This document shows, in pieces, positions 33,773 through 41,828 of a stretch of DNA of 64,000 nt. The stretch is taken from contig NZ_LWBU01000017.1 in the NCBI RefSeq assembly GCF_001646665.1, forward strand, positions 62,001-126,000. The letters run 5' to 3'. Under the pieces are notes generated by a model, which was given only the letters and a program-made list of their open reading frames with translations, was not told where the DNA came from and made no database searches. The stretch is from Streptomyces noursei. GTDB taxonomy: Bacteria; Actinomycetota; Actinomycetes; Streptomycetales; Streptomycetaceae. Position numbers and translations under genes: made by a program. Numbering within the stretch: position 1 is the stretch's first letter; each line of letters starts with the position of its first letter.

Positions 33773-35141
33773 ATGACCGCAGCCGCACCCGCACCCGACG
33801 CCCGGACCACCGCCGGCGCCCTCCTCCCCCTCGTCGGCGGCGCCGCGAACGTCACCTCCGTCGCGCACTGCATGACCCGCCTCCGCCTCGGCCTCCTCGA
33901 CCGGACCCTGGTGCAGGACGAGGCCCTCCGGGCCCACCCCGCCGTCCTCGGCGTCGTCGAGGACGACACGACGTACCAGATCGTCCTCGGCCCCGGCACC
34001 GTCGCCCGCGTCACCCCCGAGTTCGAGGCCCTGCTCCTCCAGGCCCGGGGCGCCGCCATCAAGGCCGCGCAGAAGGACAGGAACAGCACCCCCGGCAAGG
34101 TCCTCCTCCGCCGGGTCGCCGACATCTTCGTGCCCCTGATCCCCGCCCTCATCGGCTGCGGCATCATCGCCGGCATCAACGGCCTGCTCCTCAACCTCCA
34201 CTGGCTCCCCGCCCTCACCCCCGCCCTCGCCGCCGTCGCCTCCGGCTTCATGGCGCTGATCGCCGTGTTCGTCGGCCTGAACACGGCGAAGGAGTTCGGC
34301 GGCACACCGATCCTCGGCGGCGCGGTCGCCGCGATCGTCGTGTACCCGGGCGTGGCCAAGGTGGAGGCGTTCGGCCAGCAGCTCTCCCCCGGCCAGGGCG
34401 GCGTCCTGGGCGCCCTGGCGGCGGCGGTGCTCGCGGTCCACGTGGAGAAGTGGTGCCGCCGCCACGTCCCCGAGGCGCTCGACGTGCTCGTCACCCCGAC
34501 CCTCACCGTGCTCGTCGCCGGGCTGGTCACCGTCTACGGCCTGATGTTCGTCGCCGGCGGGGTGTCCACCGCCATCGGCACGGCCGCCGACTGGCTCCTC
34601 ACCCACGCCGGTGCGGTGGCCGGGTTCGTCCTGGGCGGGCTGTTCCTGCCCCTCGTCATGCTCGGCCTGCACCAGGCCCTGATCCCGATCCACACCACAC
34701 TGATCGAGCAGCAGGGCCACACCGTGCTCCTGCCCATGCTGGCGATGGCCGGCGCGGGCCAGGTCGGGGCGGCCGCCGCCGTGTACGTACGGCTCCGCCA
34801 CCGCACCGACCTCCGCCGCACCATCCGGTCCGCGCTGCCCGCCGGGCTCCTCGGCGTGGGCGAGCCGCTCATCTACGGCGTCTCGCTGCCGCTCGGGCGG
34901 CCCTTCGTCACGGCCTGCGTCGGCGGGGCGTTCGGCGGCGGGTTCGTCGGGCTGTTCCACATGCTCGGCGCCCCGGTCGGCTCCACGGCGATCGGCCCGT
35001 CCGGCTTGGCGCTGTTCCCGCTGCTCGACGGCGGCTCCGGCCTGTCCGCGACCACCGTCGCCGTCTACGCGGGCGGGCTGCTGACCGGGTACGTGGCCGG
35101 GTTCGCCGCCACGTACCTCTTCGGCATCGGCAGGCCGCTGC

Positions 35142-35164
<23 letters not shown>
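33773..35164 (+). CDS. PTS EIIBC component, MurNAc/GlcNAc-family (MurP-like)
   Basis: The 463-residue protein starts with an EIIB domain whose phosphorylated Cys is residue 33 (AHCMTRLRLGL). A glucose-superfamily EIIC membrane domain of about ten helices follows, with signatures including GGTPILGGAVAAIVVYPGV, GVGEPLIYGVSLPLGRPF and a LGLHQALIPIH loop. There is no EIIA domain, so phosphate must come from a separate EIIA. Its place after murQ supports MurNAc uptake. The 224-bp gap before ATG 33773 is C-rich with no gene visible. It overlaps the converging ABC gene by 23 bp. Confidence 0.88.
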
Positions 35165-35825
<661 letters not shown>

Positions 35826-35867
35826 GCTGTCAACTCCAGTCGTACGTAAGGGGGGTGCGGGTGCGGG

Positions 35868-37322
35868 TCATCCGACGCGGCGCAGCGCGTCGGCGGGGCG
35901 CAGCCGCGCGGCCCGCCAGCCGCCGAACCCGCCCGCGACGAGGCCGCCCGTGACGGCGAGGGCCACGGCGAGCCCGATCGTGGTGAGCGAGACGGGCGCG
36001 GTGAGCGCGACGTCCAGGGCGCGGGTCGCCGTCTCGCGGACCGGCCCGCCCCCGCCTCCGGGCCCGCCGGCGAAGCGCTGCCCGCCGCCGCCACCGGCGC
36101 CGCCGCCCAGTTCGGCGGTGAGCGTCGGGCCGAACGCCGTGACGGCCCACGCCCCGGCCAGGCCCGCGCCGATCCCGAGCGCCCCGCCGATCAGCCCGTG
36201 CGCCAGCGCCTCGCCGGCCACCTGCCGGGTGACGCGCCCGCTGCGCCATCCCAGGGCCTTGAGGGTGCCGAACTCCCGGACGCGCCTGCTGACCGCCGAC
36301 GACGTCAGCAGCCCGGCCACCACGAACGCCGCGCCCAGCACGACGATCGACAGCCACTTGCCGACGCCCGTGGCGAGGTCCGAGGCGGTCGACAGGGACC
36401 CGGAGACGGTGTCGGCGAGGTCGGCGGAGGTGGTGACGGTCGTGCCCGGGACGTTCTTCTGGACGGCGCCCTTCACCTCGTCGATGCGCTGCGAGGCGGT
36501 CGCCCGGACGTACACGGTCGTCACCCTGCCCTTCGCGTCGGCGAGGGTCTGCGCCTCGGCGAGCGGCAGGTAGACGTCGGCGGAGGCGTCGCCGCTGTCG
36601 GCGGTGGCGACACCGATGACGGTGTACGCGGTGCCGGAGACGGTGATCTTCTCGCCGACGGTCAGGCCCTGCTCCTTGGCGTGGGCGCTGTCGACGACGG
36701 CCACCTTGGCGGACGTCTCGCCGGCCGTGAACGTACGGCCGGAGGTGATCTTCGAGGAGGTGAGAGGTCCGAGACCCTGGTGGGCGACGTCGGTCCCGTA
36801 CACGGTGTACGAGTCGACGCCGAAGTCCGCGCCGCCGCCGCGCACTTCACCGCCGGCCCCGCCCTGGCCCGGGGCCTGACCGGGCTGCGCGGGCCGGACC
36901 TCGCCGCTCGCGAAGCGCCCGTCGACCTTCATCACCCGGGCGCTGAGCCCGCCGACGGCGTCCGCGACCCCGTCCTGTGCGGCGACCTTGGCGACGGTCG
37001 ACGCGGTGAGCGTCTCGAACCCCTGCACCATGACGACGTCCTGGCTCTGCTGCGCGCTGTCCGTGCCCGCGCCGGCGTCGAACCGGAAGCGGGGCCGCCG
37101 GACGGCGTCGCCCTCCCCGGGCGGGGAAGCGGCCTTCGTGACCGTCATGTCGGTGCCGAGTCCGTACAGCGACTCCAGCACCTTGGTCTGGGCCCGGCTC
37201 ATGCCGGCGGTGACCGAGTCGACCACGATGACCAGCGCGATCCCGAGGGCCAGCCCCGAGGCGACGACGAGCGCCGCCTTGCGTCGACGGCGCAACTCGC
37301 GCCGGAGGTAGGTGAAGAACAT
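35868..37322 (-). CDS. FtsX/MacB-type ABC permease
   Basis: The 484-residue protein follows MacB topology. An N-terminal helix (ALVVASGLALGIALVIVVDS) is followed by a ~270-residue extracytoplasmic domain. Three C-terminal helices contain the FtsX motif VSRRVREFGTLKALGWRSGR and end with GGWRAARLRPADALRRVG. The external domain carries two Gly-rich segments, one near GQAPGQGGAGGEVRGGG. ATG 37322 gives the standard N-terminus; the ribosome-binding site is weak. It works with the adjacent ATPase. Confidence 0.9.
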   Translation of the reverse strand: MFFTYLRRELRRRRKAALVVASGLALGIALVIVVDSVTAGMSRAQTKVLESLYGLGTDMTVTKAASPPGEGDAVRRPRFRFDAGAGTDSAQQSQDVVMVQGFETLTASTVAKVAAQDGVADAVGGLSARVMKVDGRFASGEVRPAQPGQAPGQGGAGGEVRGGGADFGVDSYTVYGTDVAHQGLGPLTSSKITSGRTFTAGETSAKVAVVDSAHAKEQGLTVGEKITVSGTAYTVIGVATADSGDASADVYLPLAEAQTLADAKGRVTTVYVRATASQRIDEVKGAVQKNVPGTTVTTSADLADTVSGSLSTASDLATGVGKWLSIVVLGAAFVVAGLLTSSAVSRRVREFGTLKALGWRSGRVTRQVAGEALAHGLIGGALGIGAGLAGAWAVTAFGPTLTAELGGGAGGGGGQRFAGGPGGGGGPVRETATRALDVALTAPVSLTTIGLAVALAVTGGLVAGGFGGWRAARLRPADALRRVG

Positions 37323-37431
37323 GCCGCGAAAGCTATGGACGCGGCGTGATGGTGGGTTGAGGCCCCGGTGAGAGTCGTATGAGAAGCGGCAGCACCACCC
37401 GGACGGGTGAGAACTCCACGAGACGTCTAAC

Positions 37432-37447
37432 ATGTCGTAGACGACAT
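37432..37447. promoter_or_regulatory. Toxin-antitoxin operator palindrome
   Basis: ATGTCGT-AG-ACGACAT is a perfect 7-2-7 inverted repeat 15 bp upstream of the toxin ATG, in an AT-richer island. It fits a HigA-type autoregulatory site. Confidence 0.7.
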
Positions 37448-37462
37448 ATTACGGTCTGCGGC

Positions 37463-37831
37463 ATGGACGACCTGCACGCGATCGAACTTGAGCCGGAGGT
37501 ACGCGACTGGCTGGCACTTCTGCCCGACAAGCAGTACCGCAAAGTGGAGGAGTACGCCGGGTTACTGGCAACGCTGGGCACCAGGACCCCCATGCCCTTC
37601 GCGCGTCCGCTCAGAGACGGCGTGTACGAGCTCCGGCCGACGCTTGACGGCGAGGACACCCGTATCACCTACTGGTTCACCCCGGACCGGCGGATCGTCC
37701 TCCTGACCGTCTTCCGGAAGACCCGCATGCGTGAGGACGCCCAAGTGGACCGAGCCGTGATCGCCCGCAAGGTATGCGCGGAGGATCACGGACCCGCCCA
37801 CACCACTTACAGCCGTGGCGAGAGGGGATGA
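37463..37831 (+). CDS. HigB/Gp49-like toxin of a type II toxin-antitoxin pair
   Basis: The 122-residue RelE/ParE-superfamily protein of the phage Gp49-like group shows the family order. LEPEVRDWLALLP is the first helix. Then come PFARPLRDGVYELRP, a DTRITYWFTPDRRIVLLTVF beta hairpin, and the basic RKTRMRED. Relatives cleave ribosome-bound mRNA. The toxin precedes its antitoxin, the HigBA gene order, and overlaps it by four bases (ATGA). A palindromic operator precedes ATG 37463. Codon use is like the neighbours. Confidence 0.85.
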   Translation: MDDLHAIELEPEVRDWLALLPDKQYRKVEEYAGLLATLGTRTPMPFARPLRDGVYELRPTLDGEDTRITYWFTPDRRIVLLTVFRKTRMREDAQVDRAVIARKVCAEDHGPAHTTYSRGERG

Positions 37832-38172
37832 GCACCATGAACCACACACGCTGGAAGCTCAACCGTGAGAGGGCGGTGAGCGACGGAAGCACCGAACCGG
37901 AGGAAGCCGCGTCCGACCGCGCCGAGATCCGGCTGGCCATGGCCTTTGCCAAAGCCGTCTACGACCGCCGCCAGAGACTCGGACTGTCCCAGTCGGAAGT
38001 CGCCCAGCGCGCCGGGCTGACCCAGGCGAAGGTCTCGCGCATCGAAGGGGCCGACGCGGTGCCGACCCTTCCCCTGCTTCGGCGCCTGGCTCAGGCCCTG
38101 GACGCCACGCTGAACATCGCCCTGGACAGCGATCGCGAAGAGGTGACGTTCATCGACCGTCGGGCAGCGTGA
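37828..38172 (+). CDS. HigA-type XRE antitoxin
   Basis: The 114-residue protein has a central helix-turn-helix (about residues 35-95: RQRLGLSQSEVAQRAGLTQA and KVSRIEGADAVPTLPLLRRLA). The N-terminal part is charged and probably disordered, and may wrap the toxin. ATG 37828 overlaps the toxin stop. ATG 37837, nine bases after AGAGGGG, is an equally good start. The protein should bind the palindrome at 37432 to repress the pair. Confidence 0.85.
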   Translation: MSTMNHTRWKLNRERAVSDGSTEPEEAASDRAEIRLAMAFAKAVYDRRQRLGLSQSEVAQRAGLTQAKVSRIEGADAVPTLPLLRRLAQALDATLNIALDSDREEVTFIDRRAA

Positions 38173-38177
38173 GGGGA

Positions 38178-38381
38178 TCACGGCAGGCGTCCCCGTTGGT
38201 TCAACTCTCGAACGCGCGCCCGCAGCACCTCGCGCGGTGACGCGGGCGTCAGTTCGTCGGCCGGGCAGTCCCACTCCCGGCCGCCGCCCAGCGGGCGCAG
38301 CTGCACACGGCCACCGACGTGGCCCATCACCTCGCCGATCCGCCCGTCCCGGGCGTCGATCATGTACTCGGGAGCGCTCAT
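38178..38381 (-). CDS. Small protein of a WhiJ-like cassette
   Basis: The 67-residue protein contains MIDARDGRIGEVMGHVGGRV and a GREWDCPADEL segment, a short beta-rich fold seen in many small Streptomyces proteins near XRE-DUF5753/DUF397 genes. The function is unknown. ATG 38381 overlaps the stop of the upstream 65-residue gene by four bases, so the two are translationally coupled. Both are divergent from the XRE regulator. Confidence 0.7.
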   Translation of the reverse strand: MSAPEYMIDARDGRIGEVMGHVGGRVQLRPLGGGREWDCPADELTPASPREVLRARVRELNQRGRLP

Positions 38382-38575
38382 CGCCGCACCTCGCGCAGGA
38401 CCGCGACCAGCCGGAGGGCGGTGTCCACGTTGCAGCGCCCCAGGTCCACCAGCGGGTACGGCGCCTCGCCCGCGGCCGACACCGGGTCCACCCGCAGGGA
38501 CGGCAGGGTCACCCCGACCCTGCCGAGTTCGTCGCGCAACTGGCTCACCACGTGCTCCACGGACACCATCCCCAT
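38378..38575 (-). CDS. Small protein of a WhiJ-like cassette
   Basis: The 65-residue protein (start MGMVSVEHVVSQLRDELGRV) is predicted to be an alpha/beta mini-domain that ends with a VDTALRLVAVLREVRR helix. ATG 38575 has GGAGG nine bases upstream. It shares a divergent 115-bp region with the XRE-DUF5753 gene. I know no named family. Its presence beside such regulators is common in Streptomyces, so a role in their signalling is inferred. Confidence 0.7.
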   Translation of the reverse strand: MGMVSVEHVVSQLRDELGRVGVTLPSLRVDPVSAAGEAPYPLVDLGRCNVDTALRLVAVLREVRR

Positions 38576-38690
38576 GACCAGGCACCTCCACGCTGAGTGT
38601 TCGGCTTCTGTACACAGCGTGGTCGATTCCCGGCTAGTCTGAACACAAAGGCGGCCCAACAACCCCATCTGTGCTAACGGGAGTTGACAC

Positions 38691-39533
38691 ATGCCCGGTC
38701 CGAAGGATCTCGACCCTTCCTCCTCCCCCAGGGCACTGCTCGGCGCCGAGCTGCGCCATGCCCGCGAGAACGCCGGACTCAGCCAGGACGCGCTCGGCGA
38801 GAAGCTCTTCGTGAGCGGCTCGTTCATCGGCCAACTGGAGTCCGGTACGCGGCGGATGCAGCCGGAGATCGCTGCCCGGATCGACCGCATACTGGGCACG
38901 AACGGGTTCTTCCAACGCAACTGCCGGGCCGCCAACAAGTCGCGGTACCCCGACCACTTCGCGGAGGCGGCGGAGGTGGAAGCGGTCGCGACGGCCATCA
39001 GGGAGTACGCGCCGCTGCTGATCCCGGGCGTGCTGCAGACGGAGGCGTACGCGCGGGCCGTGTTCCGTGGCGGGCGTCCCACGGCTACGGATGACGTCAT
39101 CGACGAGCTGGTGGAGGCGCGTCTCGCCCGCGCGCACATCCTCGACGACCCGACGAAGCCACTGTTCTGGGCGGTCCTGGACGAGGCGGTCCTCCGCCGG
39201 GAGGTCGGCGGACCGGCGGTGATGGCCGAGGCGCTCCGACACATCGCCGAGTTGGGCCGGGCTCACCGGGTGATCGTCCAGGTCATCCCGTTCGCGGCCG
39301 GCGCGCACATGGCCCTGGGGGGCGCACTCAAACTGATGGCCTTCGACGACGCGCCACCGCTCGCCTATCTGGAAAGCCTCGGCTCAGGACAGTTGCACGA
39401 CGATCCCGCCACGGTCCGACACTACGAACTGTCCTACGATCTGCTCGGGGCCGGCGCACTGTCACCTCAAGAATCCCTGGCCCTGCTCACCTCAGTGGCG
39501 GAGGATTACGCCCATGAAGATCGACATCCTTGA
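38691..39533 (+). CDS. XRE helix-turn-helix regulator with DUF5753 (WhiJ-like)
   Basis: The 280-residue protein has an N-terminal helix-turn-helix (about residues 15-75, LGAELRHARENAGLSQDALG with SGSFIGQLESGTRRMQ). The C-terminal DUF5753 domain begins near AIREYAPLLIPGVLQTEAYA and includes VIVQVIPFAAGAH. Streptomyces carry dozens of such proteins paired with DUF397 partners; WhiJ is the studied example and affects development. ATG 38691 has GGGAG eight bases upstream. The DUF397 gene overlaps its end by 20 bp. Confidence 0.9.
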   Translation: MPGPKDLDPSSSPRALLGAELRHARENAGLSQDALGEKLFVSGSFIGQLESGTRRMQPEIAARIDRILGTNGFFQRNCRAANKSRYPDHFAEAAEVEAVATAIREYAPLLIPGVLQTEAYARAVFRGGRPTATDDVIDELVEARLARAHILDDPTKPLFWAVLDEAVLRREVGGPAVMAEALRHIAELGRAHRVIVQVIPFAAGAHMALGGALKLMAFDDAPPLAYLESLGSGQLHDDPATVRHYELSYDLLGAGALSPQESLALLTSVAEDYAHEDRHP

Positions 39534-39756
39534 GTGGCGCAAGTCGAGCTACAGCGATGCCAGTGGCGGCAACTGTCTGGAGGTCGCCCGGTGGCGCAAG
39601 TCCACGCACAGTGGCGCTAGCGGCGGTGACTGCCTCGAAGTCACCGACGGCAACCCGGACATCGTTCCCGTCCGTGACTCCAAGAACCCCACCGGCCCGA
39701 AGCTCGTGTTCCGGGCCGCCGCCTGGTCCGCGTTCGTAGCGGGCCTCAAGCGATAG
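39514..39756 (+). CDS. DUF397 protein with duplicated N-terminal motif
   Basis: The 80-residue protein contains two successive DUF397 opening motifs, WRKSSYSDASGGNCLEV (residues 8-24) and WRKSTHSGASGGDCLEV (27-43). The usual PVRDSKNPTGPKL and W-x-x-FVAGLK ending follows. Normal members have one motif, so this is an internal duplication. It overlaps the XRE-DUF5753 gene by 20 bp. Partner proteins of this class are thought to modulate the paired regulator. Confidence 0.88.
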   Translation: MKIDILEWRKSSYSDASGGNCLEVARWRKSTHSGASGGDCLEVTDGNPDIVPVRDSKNPTGPKLVFRAAAWSAFVAGLKR

Positions 39757-39766
39757 AGCGCCACCG

Positions 39767-39794
39767 CGGCCCCGGGGCTCAGGCCCCGGGGCCG
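39767..39794. terminator. Bidirectional hairpin with a stop codon in its loop
   Basis: A perfect 12-bp stem, CGGCCCCGGGGC (39767-39778) with GCCCCGGGGCCG (39783-39794), closes a TCAG loop. The reverse-strand TGA of the SRPBCC gene (39779-39781) lies in this loop. It can terminate both converging genes. Confidence 0.8.
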
Positions 39795-40222
39795 TACCGC
39801 GTCTCCAACAGGTGCCGCAGCAGCGCGAGGTCCTTGCGGTTGGCGCGGCGCATCGCGGCGGCCAGGACGCGGCTGCTGCCGCCGCCCCGGTTCCGGAGGG
39901 TCATCCGGGTGCGGTCGCCCGTATCTCCGTACGGCTCCCAGGTGTACGTGGTCTCCATGGGGAACGGCCCCTGGTCGGCCCGCATCACCAGCCGTCGGCC
40001 GGGCTCGTAGGCGACGATCTCGTACGTGTAGACCAGCCGCCGCCCCAGAAAGCGGGCGACGAACGCGGCTCGTGCGCCGACCGCGACCTCGGCGACCGTC
40101 TCCCACTCGACGGACACGATGTTGACGTACCACTCGGGCGCGTTCGACGGATCCGCGACGTACGCCGCGACGCGGTCGCACGGGGCGTCGATCACGGTCT
40201 CGGTCAGGACGTCGACGGCCAT
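39779..40222 (-). CDS. SRPBCC (START/polyketide-cyclase-like) family protein
   Basis: The 147-residue protein has the helix-grip pattern: VDVLTETVIDAPCDRVAAYV, DPSNAPEWYVNIVSVEWETV, a RFLGRRLVYTYEIVAYEPGR strand pair and a C-terminal amphipathic helix (NRKDLALLRHLLETRYG). Members bind hydrophobic ligands or act as cyclases; nothing here identifies the ligand. ATG 40222 is the start. It converges on the DUF397 gene. Confidence 0.85.
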   Translation of the reverse strand: MAVDVLTETVIDAPCDRVAAYVADPSNAPEWYVNIVSVEWETVAEVAVGARAAFVARFLGRRLVYTYEIVAYEPGRRLVMRADQGPFPMETTYTWEPYGDTGDRTRMTLRNRGGGSSRVLAAAMRRANRKDLALLRHLLETRYGPGA

Positions 40223-40321
40223 GACCCCAGCGTAGGCCCGAAGCTCCGGGGCCGGGCGCCGCACGCGGACCGGAGGCGCGTCCGGGCCGCCCGGGCCCGC
40301 GCGCGCCTCCGGCCCACCCCG

Positions 40322-41434
40322 TCAGGCACGGCCCTTCTCATAGGTGACCAGGCCCTCGGTGAGCTTGAGCGGCACGCCGATCAGCTCGACCAGAAGTGCC
40401 TTCCACGCGTAGAAGACGTTGACCATCTTGTTCATGTAGACGAACGGGAAGTTGCGGAGGATCCGCACCCACGACAGATGGCGGCGTTTTATCGCATAGA
40501 TCAGCGGGAGCCACATCAACACCATCTCGAAGCCCAGCCACCACATCAGCGTGGTCCCGACGTCCTGGTGCAGGACGAAGATCAGGAAGAACGGCATGAC
40601 GTACCAGAGGGGCGCGGTGACGATGTCCCAGCAGGCGATGAGGATCCACAGGAACAGCAGCGGCTTGTGGCAGAACATCTGCCCCGAGTGGATGCGGACG
40701 TTCTGGAAGAAGCCCGCCATCCAGCGCCAGACCTGCTTGCGGAGGTAGACGAGGTCGGTCGGGTCCGCCGCCCAGGCGACGGCGTCGCCGACGTAGACCG
40801 CGCGACGCCCCTCGATCTGCTTGCTCCACGTGTAGTCCATGTCCTCGACGATGGTCCGCTCGGGGAACCCGCCGAAGCGGCGCAGCTCGTCGGTGCGGAA
40901 GGCGGAGCAGCAGCCGGAGCAGACGACCGGGCTGTTGGCGGCGTTCTGGATCGGCCGCTGGAAGTGGAAGCCGAAGAGGTACTCGATGCACCGGCCCCGC
41001 TCGGTCGCCGTGTCGTCGAACCGCGTCTGGACGCAGCCGGCGGCGATCGCCACCCGGTCCTCGCGGAAGGGCGCCTTGATCAGTTCGACGTAGTCGGGGG
41101 CGAGGAGCGTGTCGGCGTCGACGGGCAGGACGAGGTCCGTGTGTACGTAGGGGAGCCCGTAGTTCTGTGCCTTCGCCTTGCTGCCCCGGTTGTGCTGGGG
41201 CCTGACGACGGTGACTCCGAAGGAGCGGGCGACGTCCCCGGTGCGGTCCGAGGAACAGTCGTCGACGACGATGATCTCGTCGAAGGGTTCGGACTGCGCG
41301 AGGAGGGACATCAGCGTGTCGCCGAGTCCCTCCTCCTCGTTGTGCGCCGGAACCAGGGCGGTGACGGTCAGGCGTTCCGTCCGGGGGCGGGATGCGGGCG
41401 CTGCCGCGAGGTCCGTGGTACCGGTGGCACTCAT
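40322..41434 (-). CDS. GT2 processive beta-glycosyltransferase (cellulose/hyaluronan/PNAG-synthase type)
   Basis: The 370-residue protein holds the D,D,D,QxxRW set. These are VVDDCSSDRTG, PVDADTLLAPDYVELIKAPF, VEDMDYTWSKQIEGR and RKQVWRWMAGFFQ. This set marks a membrane glycosyltransferase that polymerises UDP-sugars. The catalytic domain begins almost at the N-terminus with no preceding membrane helix. Three or four helices follow at the C-terminus (LLFLWILIACWDIVTAPLWY and after). The upstream 35-codon gene encodes one helix, and its TGA overlaps this ATG by one base (TGATG). The polymer is unknown. Confidence 0.85.
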   Translation of the reverse strand: MSATGTTDLAAAPASRPRTERLTVTALVPAHNEEEGLGDTLMSLLAQSEPFDEIIVVDDCSSDRTGDVARSFGVTVVRPQHNRGSKAKAQNYGLPYVHTDLVLPVDADTLLAPDYVELIKAPFREDRVAIAAGCVQTRFDDTATERGRCIEYLFGFHFQRPIQNAANSPVVCSGCCSAFRTDELRRFGGFPERTIVEDMDYTWSKQIEGRRAVYVGDAVAWAADPTDLVYLRKQVWRWMAGFFQNVRIHSGQMFCHKPLLFLWILIACWDIVTAPLWYVMPFFLIFVLHQDVGTTLMWWLGFEMVLMWLPLIYAIKRRHLSWVRILRNFPFVYMNKMVNVFYAWKALLVELIGVPLKLTEGLVTYEKGRA

Positions 41435-41541
41435 CAGCTGCCTCGGAACCAGCTCAGCAGCTTGCCGACCACTGCGGCGATGATGCCGATGAGTGCGTAG
41501 AGGGGCCAGGAGACTCCGGTGTGTGCGAGCGAGCCGTACAT
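41434..41541 (-). CDS. 35-residue single-helix membrane peptide coupled to the GT2 gene
   Basis: MYGSLAHTGVSWPLYALIGI, then IAAVVGKLLSWFRGS: a short exterior-like N-terminus, one transmembrane helix and a basic, cytoplasmic-like end. LAHTG resembles the LAXTG sortase motif of Streptomyces, though it lies at the N-terminal side. The stop overlaps the glycosyltransferase start (TGATG), strong evidence of translation. It may supply the N-terminal helix that processive synthases usually carry. A longer in-frame start (41688) is less likely. Confidence 0.6.
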   Translation of the reverse strand: MYGSLAHTGVSWPLYALIGIIAAVVGKLLSWFRGS

Positions 41542-41644
41542 GGTGTCGCCGACTTTCCATAAGAACGGGTCGTGAAGGTGGTGAGAGGCGCACGCTTCTG
41601 CGCCGGGAGGATGGCCGCCCACTCCGGTGGGTGCCTGGAGCGGC

Positions 41645-41690
41645 TGTCCATCTGCTGTATGTTTACGTCGTATGTTTAGAGTGTCCATCT
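41645..41690. promoter_or_regulatory. Direct-repeat regulatory region between GT2/peptide genes and tetR
   Basis: TATGTTTA occurs at 41658-41665 and 41671-41678 (13-bp phasing), flanked by TGTCCATCT at 41645-41653 and 41682-41690. This AT-rich patch stands out from the surrounding GC. It lies in the 287-bp divergent region. It is a likely promoter and operator cluster, with the TetR product as the first candidate binder. Confidence 0.5.
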
Positions 41691-41828
41691 ATATCCTGGA
41701 AAGTGTCAACCCGTACCGGCGCGTAAGTGGAGGGAACCCGCTTACGCCGTACACGTACGGTGGAACGGAGGCCGCTGTGCCCGGGGCATACCTGCCGAGG
41801 GGGACGATCGACGCGACGGAACGGATCG

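Noticed and set aside
41551..41688. Longer form of the small membrane peptide starting at 41688
   Set aside because: The extension is polar, lies in the AT-rich regulatory repeats and lacks a ribosome-binding site. The 35-residue form is preferred, though not proven.
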